Positions 8,406-16,640 of a stretch of 50,712 bases of DNA are shown piece by piece (within the stretch, counting starts at the first letter, position 1; every line of letters begins with the position of its first letter). The stretch is taken from NCBI RefSeq assembly GCF_023953935.1, contig NZ_JAMLIW010000008.1:90067-140778 (forward strand), written 5' to 3'. Source of the stretch: Thermomonas sp. Lineage in GTDB: Bacteria; Pseudomonadota; Gammaproteobacteria; Xanthomonadales; Xanthomonadaceae. A model generated the notes under the pieces. That model was not told the origin of the DNA, did not search any database, and worked only from the letters and a program-made list of their open reading frames with translations. A program made the translations under genes and the position numbers.

Positions 8406-8954
8406 TCAAAGCATGCGCTCGAGCACGTTGTCCCGCTTGAACAGGTGATGCCACAGCGCCGCCAGCACGTGCAGGCCGATCACCCAGTAGAACAGGGTTC
8501 CGATCGTGCCGTGGATGTCCTCGAGCTGGTGCCCGAAGTCCTTGTCTACGGCCACCGGCACCGGCAGGGCGATCTGCGTGAACGGAATCAGGACCTGCTT
8601 GCCTTCGTAGGCCGCGGTCAGGCAGCCCAGCACCGGCATCACGATGAAGAAGGCGTACAGGGCCAGATGCGTGAGCTTGGCCAAAAGCGCGCTGTACCTG
8701 TCCAGCGGCGGCACGATCGGCGGGGTGCCGCCGCGCGCGCGCGCGGACAGCCGCCACCACACCAGCAGGAAGATCGTGATGCCGGCCCAGTAGTGCCCCT
8801 GCATCATCGCATTGCGCGGCGCGCTGCCCTTCGGGAATTCCCCGTGGAATTCGACCAGCACGTAAGCGGCCACGATCAGCAGCGCCATCCACCAGTGCAG
8901 CAGGCGCACGCTGCGGACGTAGCGAGGACGGGTCAGGACGTTGACGGTTTCCAT
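8406..8954 (-). CDS. Cytochrome b561 family membrane protein
   Basis: A 182-residue protein with four hydrophobic helices and histidines placed for two b-type haems (LLHWWM in helix 1, KLTHLALY in helix 3, DIHGTIG and IGLHVLAALWHH in helix 4), matching bacterial CybB-like b561. Such proteins oxidise membrane quinol and pass electrons to periplasmic partners. The ATG at 8954 is chosen because GAGAGGG lies 5 bases upstream; a GTG two codons earlier would overlap this site. It lies downstream of apbE on the same strand, next to the nos cluster, so it may supply electrons to N2O reduction (inference). A strong interrupted palindrome sits 11 bases upstream of the ATG. Confidence 0.85.
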   Translation of the reverse strand: METVNVLTRPRYVRSVRLLHWWMALLIVAAYVLVEFHGEFPKGSAPRNAMMQGHYWAGITIFLLVWWRLSARARGGTPPIVPPLDRYSALLAKLTHLALYAFFIVMPVLGCLTAAYEGKQVLIPFTQIALPVPVAVDKDFGHQLEDIHGTIGTLFYWVIGLHVLAALWHHLFKRDNVLERML

Positions 8955-8964
8955 GGGCACCCTC

Positions 8965-8988
8965 TCAAGATGATTGCAATGTACTTGA
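8965..8988. promoter_or_regulatory. 24-bp interrupted palindrome, candidate operator of the b561 gene
   Basis: Arms TCAAG...ATTG and CAAT...CTTGA are symmetric at 9 of 12 positions on each side of the centre between 8976 and 8977. It is AT-rich compared with its surroundings and lies immediately before the ribosome site of the cytochrome b561 gene (minus strand). This is a typical operator position for a repressor. It does not fit the NsrR or Fnr consensus; the binding protein is unknown. Confidence 0.4.
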
Positions 8989-9016
8989 ATCAGTTGCAGC
9001 TTCCACGCGTTTCACA

Positions 9017-10072
9017 TCATGCCGCGACCGGCAAAAGTAATGGCCGCATCGCGTCGGATTGCCAGACCGAGCCATCGGCATTGGCGCTGAGCACGGCGCT
9101 GCCGGGTCGCTCGGCGCTCCAGGCTGGAGCCGCGGACGGGCCCTGCACCATCAGCGCGGTACCCCAACCGTTGACCGCTTCCACGTCTCGGGCGAACAAG
9201 GTGACGCCGTGGACGCCGGTCGTCGGCCAGCCGGTTTTCGGATCCAGCACGTGGTGCAGCAGCCGGCCATCGCGCAGGAATCCGCGCTCGTAGTCACCGG
9301 AAGACGCCACCACGCCGCCGCCATCGATCCGGATCGCGCCCAGCAACCGCGCAGGACTGCGCGGATCGCGCACGCCCACCCGCCACGGCCGGCCGGACAG
9401 CCTGCCCATCGCCAGTACGTCGCCGCCGCCGTTGATCAGGGCATTGGCCACGCCTTCGCGCTTGAGTGCGCGCAGCCCGGCATCGAGGATCGGCAATTTC
9501 GCGATCCCGCCAAGGTCCAGCGCCATGCCCGGGCGGGCCAGGTAGGCCGTTCCCGCCCTGGCATCCAAGCGCAGGTCTTCAGCGCCGACGCGACGCAGCT
9601 CCCGGGCGAGTTCGGCGGCACTCGGCGCCGCGTGCTGGCCCGGTTCGAAGCGCCAGCCGGCAAGCGCGCCGATGGTGGGGTCGAAGGCGCCGCGGCTCTC
9701 GCGGTAGACCCGCTGTGCGGACTGCAGCACCGCCATCACCTCGGCGGGAACGGCAACCGGGTGCTTGCCGGCCGCGTTTCCGATTTGCCGCACCGCGCTG
9801 TCGGCGCGGTAGCGGCTCAGCAGCGCTTCGAGCCGCTGCATTTCCGCGAACGCCCGCTCAAGCGCTCGCTGCCCGGTGCCAGAATCAACGCCGTCAACGA
9901 TGATATCGATCTGCGTCCCCAGCAGTGCGCGGCGGCCGCGCTGCGGTGCCGCCGCCACCGCCATGCCGTCCGCCACCACCGCCCGCGCCGCCCACGGCAG
10001 CGCACCCAGCAACGGCAGCACCATGCTGAAGCGCCGCCGCGTCCACCGACCATTCTGGCCTGCGTCTGTCAC
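9017..10072 (-). CDS. apbE: FAD:protein FMN transferase (ApbE/NosX family)
   Basis: A 351-residue exported enzyme that transfers FMN from FAD to a Thr/Ser of periplasmic flavoprotein domains. The N-terminus has a twin-arginine-like segment (RRRFSM) before a hydrophobic stretch. Family motifs are present: RYRADSAV, GAFDPTIGAL, LDLGGIAK, INGGGD and HHVLDPKTGWP. The GTG start at 10072 has GGAGAG 6 bases upstream. The target is very probably NosR, encoded across the divergent promoter, which carries an SGATVT flavinylation motif. In other denitrifiers the corresponding gene is called nosX. It lies between the b561 gene and the cytochrome c gene, all on the minus strand. Confidence 0.92.
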   Translation of the reverse strand: MTDAGQNGRWTRRRFSMVLPLLGALPWAARAVVADGMAVAAAPQRGRRALLGTQIDIIVDGVDSGTGQRALERAFAEMQRLEALLSRYRADSAVRQIGNAAGKHPVAVPAEVMAVLQSAQRVYRESRGAFDPTIGALAGWRFEPGQHAAPSAAELARELRRVGAEDLRLDARAGTAYLARPGMALDLGGIAKLPILDAGLRALKREGVANALINGGGDVLAMGRLSGRPWRVGVRDPRSPARLLGAIRIDGGGVVASSGDYERGFLRDGRLLHHVLDPKTGWPTTGVHGVTLFARDVEAVNGWGTALMVQGPSAAPAWSAERPGSAVLSANADGSVWQSDAMRPLLLPVAA

Positions 10073-10102
10073 GTCAACTCTCCGATCATCCTGGGCAACG
10101 AC

Positions 10103-10540
10103 TCATTGCGACTGCGCCACCATGTAATCGACGGCCGCCTTCACGTCCTCGTCGCTGAGCGAGGCATTGCCGCCGCGCGCGGGCATGGCGCCGGCGTTGC
10201 CGTTGTAGCCTTCGAGCGCGTGGGTGTAGAGCGTGTCCTTGCCCTGCGCGATGCGCGGGCCCCAATCGGCCTTGTCGCCCGGTTTGGGCGCACCGGCCAG
10301 CCCACTGGCATGGCACAACGCGCAGGTGGCGCCGTAAACCTTCTTGCCGGCCTCGTCGCCGGCCGCTGCCGCGTCCGGAGTGGCGCTTGCCGTTTCGGAG
10401 GCCGGGGCCGCTTCCGCCGGTGCGGCCGGAGCCTCGGCCGCCGGTGCGGCTTCTGCAGCGGGTGCGGGGGCTTCGTTCTTGCCGCAGGCCGAAACCAGCA
10501 GTGCGAAGGACAGGGCGGCTGCCAAGGGAAACAGTTTCAT
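10103..10540 (-). CDS. Cytochrome c5-like lipoprotein
   Basis: A 145-residue protein. A lipoprotein signal (LLVSAC, Cys at about residue 19) is followed by a long Ala/Pro/Glu linker of about 45 residues that would hold the haem domain away from the membrane. The haem site CALCH is followed by GLAGAPKPGD and a distal Met in GAMPARGG, as in cytochrome c5 proteins. It probably carries electrons from a quinol-oxidising partner to periplasmic acceptors; its place opposite nosZ suggests NosZ as acceptor (inference). It heads the leftward cytochrome c, apbE, b561 set, with a 30-base gap to apbE. The ribosome site AGAGG precedes the ATG. Confidence 0.88.
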   Translation of the reverse strand: MKLFPLAAALSFALLVSACGKNEAPAPAAEAAPAAEAPAAPAEAAPASETASATPDAAAAGDEAGKKVYGATCALCHASGLAGAPKPGDKADWGPRIAQGKDTLYTHALEGYNGNAGAMPARGGNASLSDEDVKAAVDYMVAQSQ

Positions 10541-10664
10541 TCGAATTGCCTCTGCTTATTGACGGGTTGGGAAACGGTTCGCGGCGTGGCGCGTCATCGA
10601 TCGATACCGCCTATCGGACACGTCGCCGCACGCAGACAGTTTAGCCGGGGTATCACGCAAAAAT

Positions 10665-10706
10665 TTGATCCAGCGCAATTCAGCCAACACTCGTTCGGGC
10701 GAGCAT
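10665..10706 (+). promoter_or_regulatory. Candidate Fnr/Dnr box and -10 element upstream of nosZ
   Basis: TTGATCCAGCGCAA (10665-10678) has a perfect left half (TTGAT) and an imperfect right half (CGCAA against RTCAA). A weak -10-like GAGCAT (10701-10706) lies 32 bases from the box centre, the spacing of class II Fnr promoters, giving a start near 10713 and a leader of about 50 bases. The box lies between the divergent cytochrome c and nosZ genes and could serve both. Confidence 0.5.
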
Positions 10707-10762
10707 TTGTCCTGAATCGGAAACCCCTCCGATCCACCCACCCAAGGCCAACGAGGCAGACC

Positions 10763-12688
10763 ATGAGTGACGACCACAAGGAAGACCCCGGACTGAGCAG
10801 TACCGGCATGAGCCGGCGCAAATTCATCAACACCACGGCCCTCGTCGGCCTGACCTTGGGCGTTGCCGCCTGTGACAAGACTGGCGCGCCGGGGGCCACC
10901 GGTGAAGGTGCCGCCGCCGGTGCCGAAGGCAAGGCCAGCCCGATCGAGGTCAAACCGGGCGAGCTGGACACGTATTACGGCCTGTGGAGCGGCGGCCACA
11001 ACGGCGACATGCGCGTGCTCGGCCTGCCCTCGGGCCGCGAGATCCACCGCATTCCCTGCTTCGCGCCGGACGCCCTGGTGGGCTGGGGCATCACCAATGA
11101 ATCCAAGGAGATCATGGGCACCCGGCCGGACGGCAACCTGCGCTACAACGTGGCCGACACCCACCACACCCACGCGTCCTACAAGGATGGCAACTACGAC
11201 GGCCGCTACGCGTGGATCAACGACAAGATCAACTCCCGGATCGCGCGCATCCGCCTGGATTACATGGTCTGCGACAAGATCACCGACCTGCCCAACGTGC
11301 AGGGCTTCCACGGCATCTTCCCGGACAAGGCCGATCCGGTCGACCCGGCCATCAACTACACGACCCGCGTGTTCTGCGGCGGCGAATTCGGCATTCCGCT
11401 GCCCAACGACGGCACCGACGTCAACAATCCGGAGAAGTACCGCTCGCTGTTCTCCTGCGTCGACGCCGAAACCATGCAGGTGCGCTGGCAGGTGTTGATC
11501 GACGGCAACTGCGACCTCGTGGCCACGTCCTATGACGGCAAGCTGGCGGCAACCAACCAGTACAACACCGAAAACGGTGTGCATTACGAGGACATGATGT
11601 CGGCCGAGCGCGACGCCTGCGCGTTTTTCCACATAGCCCGCATCGAGCAGGCGGTCAAGGACGGCAAGTTCAAGACCTACGGCGATTCCAGCGTGCCGGT
11701 GGTCGACGGCACCCACGAAGCCAACAAGGATGCGAAGACCGCGCTGGTGGCCTATGTCTCGGTGCCGAAGAACCCGCACGGCGTCAACGCCAGCCCGGAC
11801 GGCAAGTACTTCATCTGCGCCGGCAAGCTCTCGCCCACCACCACCACCATCGAACTGACCAAGGTGTTGGACTGGTTCGACGGCAAGATGGACAAGCTTG
11901 ATGACGCCATCGTGGCCGAGGTCGAAGTGGGCCTGGGCCCGCTGCACACCGCGTTCGACGGCCGCGGCAACGCCTACACCACGCTGTTCCTCGACAGTCA
12001 GGTGGTGAAGTGGAACGTGGAAAAGGCCATCGCCTTCCACAAGGGCGACAAGAGCGCCAAGTACGTGATCGACCGCATCGACGTGCACTACCAGCCCGGC
12101 CACATCAACGCCTCGCAGTCGGAAACCAAGGCCGCGGACGGCAAGTACCTCGCAGTGGGCTGCAAGTTCTCCAAGGATCGCTTCCTGCCGGTCGGCCCGC
12201 TGCACCCGGAGAACGAACAGCTGATCGACATCTCGGGCGAGAAGATGGTGCTGCTGGCCGACCACCCGGTGCGCGGCGAGCCGCATGATTTCATCATCTT
12301 CAAGCGCGACATCCTCAAGACCAAGCAGGTCTACGACCTCGATGATTCGCCGCTGGTGATCAAGGACCCCAAGGAATCCGGGGTGTTCCGCAACGGCAAC
12401 AAGGTAACGGTCAAGCTGACCTCGCAGGCACCGGCGTTCTCGCTGCGTGAGTTCACGGTCAAGAAGGGCGACGTCGTCACCCTGATCCTGACCAACCTCG
12501 ACAAGGTCGAAGACCTCACCCACGGCTTCGCACTGCCCAAGTACAACATCCAGTTCGTCATCAACCCGCAGGAGACCAAGTCGGTCACCTTCGTGGCCGA
12601 CAAGCCGGGCGTGTTCTGGGCCTACTGCTCCACCTTCTGCCATGCGCTGCATCTGGAGATGCGCACGCGCATGATCGTCGAGGCATAA
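10763..12688 (+). CDS. nosZ: Nitrous oxide reductase NosZ, clade I (Tat-type)
   Basis: A 641-residue copper enzyme reducing N2O to N2 in the periplasm. The N-terminus has a Tat motif (SRRKFI, residues 17-22), which marks clade I, then a lipobox-like VAAC with Cys37 followed by Asp38. CuZ histidine motifs are present: DTHHTH, HGVNASPDGK, LGPLHTAFDG and HYQPGHINASQSET. The CuA domain at the C-terminus has Cys622, Cys626, His630 and Met633 in YCSTFCHALHLEM; the Trp usual in clade I between the Cys residues is Thr here, but that ligand acts through its backbone. ATG 10763 is chosen because the Tat signal starts there; upstream sequence in frame belongs to other genes. nosZ is the first gene of the rightward cluster. 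Confidence 0.97.
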   Translation: MSDDHKEDPGLSSTGMSRRKFINTTALVGLTLGVAACDKTGAPGATGEGAAAGAEGKASPIEVKPGELDTYYGLWSGGHNGDMRVLGLPSGREIHRIPCFAPDALVGWGITNESKEIMGTRPDGNLRYNVADTHHTHASYKDGNYDGRYAWINDKINSRIARIRLDYMVCDKITDLPNVQGFHGIFPDKADPVDPAINYTTRVFCGGEFGIPLPNDGTDVNNPEKYRSLFSCVDAETMQVRWQVLIDGNCDLVATSYDGKLAATNQYNTENGVHYEDMMSAERDACAFFHIARIEQAVKDGKFKTYGDSSVPVVDGTHEANKDAKTALVAYVSVPKNPHGVNASPDGKYFICAGKLSPTTTTIELTKVLDWFDGKMDKLDDAIVAEVEVGLGPLHTAFDGRGNAYTTLFLDSQVVKWNVEKAIAFHKGDKSAKYVIDRIDVHYQPGHINASQSETKAADGKYLAVGCKFSKDRFLPVGPLHPENEQLIDISGEKMVLLADHPVRGEPHDFIIFKRDILKTKQVYDLDDSPLVIKDPKESGVFRNGNKVTVKLTSQAPAFSLREFTVKKGDVVTLILTNLDKVEDLTHGFALPKYNIQFVINPQETKSVTFVADKPGVFWAYCSTFCHALHLEMRTRMIVEA

Positions 12689-12703
12689 GACCGCATCGAC
12701 CCG

Positions 12704-12729
12704 CAGGCGCCGCGCAAGCGCGGCGCCTG
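12704..12729 (+). promoter_or_regulatory. Strong stem-loop between nosZ and nosR
   Basis: CAGGCGCCGCG and CGCGGCGCCTG form an 11-bp perfect stem around a 4-base loop, 15 bases after the nosZ stop. Only three T follow, so it is at best a partial terminator; it may protect the nosZ message from 3' decay and lower nosR expression. The nosR start is 24 bases downstream. Confidence 0.65.
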
Positions 12730-12753
12730 TTTCCCCCGCTTCGGATGGTTGCA

Positions 12754-15375
12754 ATGCCCCCACTTGTTCAACGGTTCCTCGCCCTCTGGGTTCCGCTGTT
12801 CCTCGCGCTGACGCTGCTGGCTTCCCACGCCGCCGCCGATACCTACGAAGCCAAGCTGCCGGACAATCTGGCCACCGCACCGGACCTGTGCGCGATGGTT
12901 CCGTGCAAGGAGGTGTTCCCGGGCGCGAGCCATTTTTCGCAGCGCAAGGGCCGGCCACCCTACGTCGAGGCCTACGACAATGACGGCCCGCAGAAGAAGC
13001 TGCTGGGCTACGTGTTCCTGTCAACCGACATCACCGACACTCCCGCCTACTCGGGCAAGCCGGTCATCACCCTGATCGGCATGGACACGCAAGGGCGCTA
13101 TGTCGGCGTCAAGGTGCTCAAGCATTCCGAGCCGATCCTGCTGCTGGGCATCCCGGAATCGGCGCTGGTCCACTTCAACGACCAGTACATCGGCAAGACG
13201 GTCAAGGACACCATCGAGGTCGGCCCCTCACGTCCGGACGAGAACGTGCTCGGCGTGGACGCCATTTCCGGCGCCACCGTCACCGTGGTGGCGCAAAACC
13301 AGGTCATCACCATGTCGGGCGCGGCGATCGCGCGCCAGACCGGGATCATTGCCCCCACCGTGCGCACGCAGGCGCGCTTCATCACGACCGGGAAACACTA
13401 CAGCTGGGACGAACTGGTGAAGCTGGGCGCGGTCCAGCGCTTGATCGTCCGCAGCGAACAGGTGGGCCTGCCACGCACGGCCGAGCCGTTCATCGAACTG
13501 TGGTTCGGCGATCTGAATCAGCCCGACGTCGGCCGCAGCCTGCTGGGCAACAACACCTGGGATCGCCTGCGCGAGAGCATGCAGGACGGCGAAAACGCCC
13601 TCTTCGTGATCCGCAGCGCCGGCCACGAATCGTTCAAGGGATCAGGCTTCGTGCGCGGCGGCATCTACGACCGCGTGCAGGTCAAGCAGGGGGCGGATTC
13701 CTTCACCTTCCGCGACCTCGACGCGCAAAACCTGTATGGCCTGGAAGCGGCGGACGCGCCGCGCTACACCGAAGCGGCGATCTTCATCATCCGCTCGCAC
13801 GCGTTTTCGGCCGCCTATCCGTGGAAACTCGCCTTTCTCGGCAACCGCGTCGACCGCGCCACCGGCCACCGCAGTTTCGCGGTGTTCGAAGCACCGCTGT
13901 GGCTGCCAGCCGACATGCTCCAGGGCGGACGGCCGACGGTGGAACAGGCGCAGGCACCCTGGGTGCGGATCTGGAAATCCCAGCCGCTCAAGATCGGCTT
14001 GTTCGCGCTGCTGCTGGTCGTCGTCACCGTGGTCTACGCGCTGCGCGAAAAACTGACCCGCCGCTCCACCCGCAAGAACAAATGGCCGGTCAACGGCTTC
14101 AAGTACGCGTTCTGGGCGATCAGCATCTTCCTGGTCGGCTTCGGACTGATGGCGCAACCCTCGGTGACTCAGGTCCTGACCTGGTTCCACTCGATCCTGT
14201 TCCAGTGGTCGTGGCCGCTGTTCCTGACCGACCCGTTCATCTTCCTGTTCTGGGTCTTCATCATCGTCACCGTGTTCCTGTTCGGGCGCGGCCTGTTCTG
14301 CGGCTGGATGTGTCCGTTCGGTTCGCTGCAGGAAGGGATCTACAAGATCGCGCGTTTCCTCGGCCTCGGGCGTTTCCAGTTCAAGCTGCCGCAGCACTGG
14401 CACGACCGCCTGAAATGGGCCAAGTACGCGATCTTCTTCGGCCTGCTGGCCACCTCGATGTTCTCGATGGGGCTGGCGGAGAAATTGGCCGAAGTCGAGC
14501 CGTTCAAGACCACTTTCCTGGTCGGCATCACCCACCGCGCCTGGCCTTACGGGCTGTTCGTGGCGGTGCTGCTGGGGCTGTCGATCTTCATCGAACGGCC
14601 GTATTGCAAATACGTCTGCCCGCTCGGCGCCTCGCTGGCCATCCCCAGCACGTTCCGCTGGTACGGGCTCAAGCGCAAGCAGGACTGCAACATCTGCAAG
14701 GTCTGCGCGATCGGCTGCGGCGCCCAGGCGATCGATGCCGACGGCCGCATCGACCACCGCGAATGCCTGCACTGCCTGGATTGCATGATCCTGTACACCG
14801 ACAACACCGGCTGCCCGCCGCTGGCCAAGGAGCGCAAGCGCCGCGAGCGCCGCGAGCTGCCGATCACGCTGATCGCCGACAACGGTTATTACCTGCCGTT
14901 GGCGGGTGAACGCTTCGAAGACCAGATCCTGCCCAAGGCGGTGGGCGGGATCGATCCGCGGATGCCGACCAACCCCACGTTGCCTGCGCACAAACACGAT
15001 GTCGGCGTGCTGGAGTGGGTCTGGCTGGAACTGCGCGACCACCTGTGGCCGTGGAGCCGCACCAACTGGCATGGCCAGCGTGCGCGACTGATCGCCGAGC
15101 TGGTGCTGGCCGGCGTGGTCTCCCTCGCCTGGGTCTTCGCGGCACTGGGCCAGCTTTCTTCGGGTGCGATCATCGCCTGGTGGTTCGGCTGGAGCGTCTA
15201 CGAGGTGCTGATCCGCCTGAACGGACGCCGTTACGTGAAAGACGGCCCCTGGTGGCGCGACAATTACCGGGTTGCCGGAATCTTTGACATGATCAGCTAC
15301 GTGAGCTTCAAGAACCTCCTGATCGGCGCCGCCCTGTTCCTCGCGTTCAAATCGCTGGGCTGGATGATCGCATGA
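12754..15375 (+). CDS. nosR: NosR, polytopic flavo/iron-sulfur protein of N2O respiration
   Basis: A protein of about 873 residues. After a signal peptide comes a periplasmic FMN-binding domain with the flavinylation motif SGATVT (Thr177 by this start), a target for the ApbE encoded nearby. About six membrane helices follow, with the CGWMCP and CKYVCP motifs on the cytoplasmic side, then a ferredoxin-like part (CNICKVCAIGC and CLHCLDC) binding two 4Fe-4S clusters. NosR is required for nosZ expression and for sustaining NosZ activity, probably as electron donor. ATG 12754 has GGATGG 5 bases upstream; an ATG at 12745 is possible. It lies after nosZ, whereas nosR usually comes first. Its stop overlaps nosD by 4 bases. 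Confidence 0.96.
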   Translation: MPPLVQRFLALWVPLFLALTLLASHAAADTYEAKLPDNLATAPDLCAMVPCKEVFPGASHFSQRKGRPPYVEAYDNDGPQKKLLGYVFLSTDITDTPAYSGKPVITLIGMDTQGRYVGVKVLKHSEPILLLGIPESALVHFNDQYIGKTVKDTIEVGPSRPDENVLGVDAISGATVTVVAQNQVITMSGAAIARQTGIIAPTVRTQARFITTGKHYSWDELVKLGAVQRLIVRSEQVGLPRTAEPFIELWFGDLNQPDVGRSLLGNNTWDRLRESMQDGENALFVIRSAGHESFKGSGFVRGGIYDRVQVKQGADSFTFRDLDAQNLYGLEAADAPRYTEAAIFIIRSHAFSAAYPWKLAFLGNRVDRATGHRSFAVFEAPLWLPADMLQGGRPTVEQAQAPWVRIWKSQPLKIGLFALLLVVVTVVYALREKLTRRSTRKNKWPVNGFKYAFWAISIFLVGFGLMAQPSVTQVLTWFHSILFQWSWPLFLTDPFIFLFWVFIIVTVFLFGRGLFCGWMCPFGSLQEGIYKIARFLGLGRFQFKLPQHWHDRLKWAKYAIFFGLLATSMFSMGLAEKLAEVEPFKTTFLVGITHRAWPYGLFVAVLLGLSIFIERPYCKYVCPLGASLAIPSTFRWYGLKRKQDCNICKVCAIGCGAQAIDADGRIDHRECLHCLDCMILYTDNTGCPPLAKERKRRERRELPITLIADNGYYLPLAGERFEDQILPKAVGGIDPRMPTNPTLPAHKHDVGVLEWVWLELRDHLWPWSRTNWHGQRARLIAELVLAGVVSLAWVFAALGQLSSGAIIAWWFGWSVYEVLIRLNGRRYVKDGPWWRDNYRVAGIFDMISYVSFKNLLIGAALFLAFKSLGWMIA

Positions 15376-16640
15376 GGCTCGCCCTGCCGGGGCTGCTGCT
15401 GGCGGCCCTGTTTGCCTGTGCCGGCGCGCACGCCGCCACCCTCACCGTCCGTCCCGGCGATGACCTCGCCACGGCGGTGCAGGCAGCCCGGCCCGGTGAC
15501 GTGGTCCAGATCGAACGCGGCCACTACCGCGCCAACCTGCTGATCGACAAACCGCTGACCCTGCGCGGCCTGAACCGTCCCACGCTCAGCGGTGGCAACC
15601 AGGGCGACGTCATCCGCATCACCGCGCCGGACGTGGTGATCGAAGGGCTGATCGTGCGCGATTCCGGCGACAGCCTGAAGGACCAGAACGCCGGCATCTA
15701 CGTGTATCCGGGCGCGCATCGCGCGGTGGTGCGCAACTGCGATCTGACCTACAACCTGTTCGGCCTGTGGATCGAGAAAGCCGACGACGTCGTGGTCCAA
15801 CGCAACACCATCACCGGCAAGCGCGATTACGACTCGCCGATGCGCGGCAACGGCATCCAGCTCTACAACACCCAGCGCGCGCGGATCCTGGACAACAACA
15901 TCAGCTTCGTGCGCGATGCGCTCTACGTCGATGTCTCCCACCACGCCATTTTCCGCCGCAACCGCCTGCACCACAGCCGCTACGGCACCCACTACATGAA
16001 CTCCTACTACAACCTGTGGGAGGACAACGACACCTACTACAACCGCGGCGGGCTGGCGCTGATGGAAGTGCGCAACCAGGTGGTGCGCGGCAACCGCGCC
16101 TGGGGCAATTCCGACCACGGCATCATGCTGCGCACCCTGCAAGACTCGGTGATCGAGGGCAACGTGGTTGCCGGCAACGACCGCGGTTTTTTCATCTACG
16201 ACGTCGAATACGTCACCCTGAAAGACAATCTGGTGGTCGACAACCGAGTCGGCGTGCACCTGTCAGCCGGCTCGATCAACAATCTTGTCGAGGGCAACGA
16301 CTTCATCGACAACCGTGAACAGGTGCGCTACGTCGCCTCACGCGACGTGCGCTGGGGCGAGAAGACCGGCAATTTCTGGAGCAATTATCTCGGCTGGGAC
16401 CGCGACGGCGACGACCGTGGCGACACCCCTTACGAGGCCAACGACGTCGTCGATCGCCTGACCTGGCGCCACCCCGGCATCAAGCTGCTGCTGGCCAGCC
16501 CGGCGATCCAGACCCTGCGCCTGCTCGGCCGGCAGTTCCCGGTCCTGCGCGCGCCGTCGGTGGTCGACCCCAGCCCGCGGATGCGCCCGGCGCACGCACA
16601 ATGGAGCCAATGGCGTGGCAGATATTTCCCCGGCCACTGA
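15372..16640 (+). CDS. nosD: NosD, periplasmic copper-centre assembly protein
   Basis: A 422-residue protein with a signal peptide (MRLALPGLLLAALFACAGA) and a right-handed parallel beta-helix of the CASH/NosD type, seen as repeated turns such as GLWIEKADDVVVQRNTI and GVHLSAGSINNLVEGNDF. NosD works with the ABC transporter NosFY to deliver sulfur or copper for the CuZ site of NosZ. The start ATGA overlaps the nosR stop, showing translational coupling, and the last 26 bases overlap nosF. The length matches the family. Confidence 0.96.
   Translation: MRLALPGLLLAALFACAGAHAATLTVRPGDDLATAVQAARPGDVVQIERGHYRANLLIDKPLTLRGLNRPTLSGGNQGDVIRITAPDVVIEGLIVRDSGDSLKDQNAGIYVYPGAHRAVVRNCDLTYNLFGLWIEKADDVVVQRNTITGKRDYDSPMRGNGIQLYNTQRARILDNNISFVRDALYVDVSHHAIFRRNRLHHSRYGTHYMNSYYNLWEDNDTYYNRGGLALMEVRNQVVRGNRAWGNSDHGIMLRTLQDSVIEGNVVAGNDRGFFIYDVEYVTLKDNLVVDNRVGVHLSAGSINNLVEGNDFIDNREQVRYVASRDVRWGEKTGNFWSNYLGWDRDGDDRGDTPYEANDVVDRLTWRHPGIKLLLASPAIQTLRLLGRQFPVLRAPSVVDPSPRMRPAHAQWSQWRGRYFPGH

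Noticed and set aside
8967-8986. Palindrome upstream of b561 as an NsrR site
   Set aside because: Half-sites resemble AAGATG...ATT, but total length is 20 rather than 23 and the central spacing is wrong.
9059-10762. Extension of the nosZ frame upstream to 9059
   Set aside because: The frame is open but overlaps apbE and the cytochrome c gene on the other strand; the Tat signal and family length fix the start at 10763.
12704-12735. Hairpin after nosZ as a full terminator
   Set aside because: Only three T follow the stem and nosR has no separate promoter visible in the 24 bases after it.
10556-13024. An 822-codon minus-strand frame across nosZ
   Set aside because: Antisense shadow of nosZ and the nosR start; no recognisable motif.
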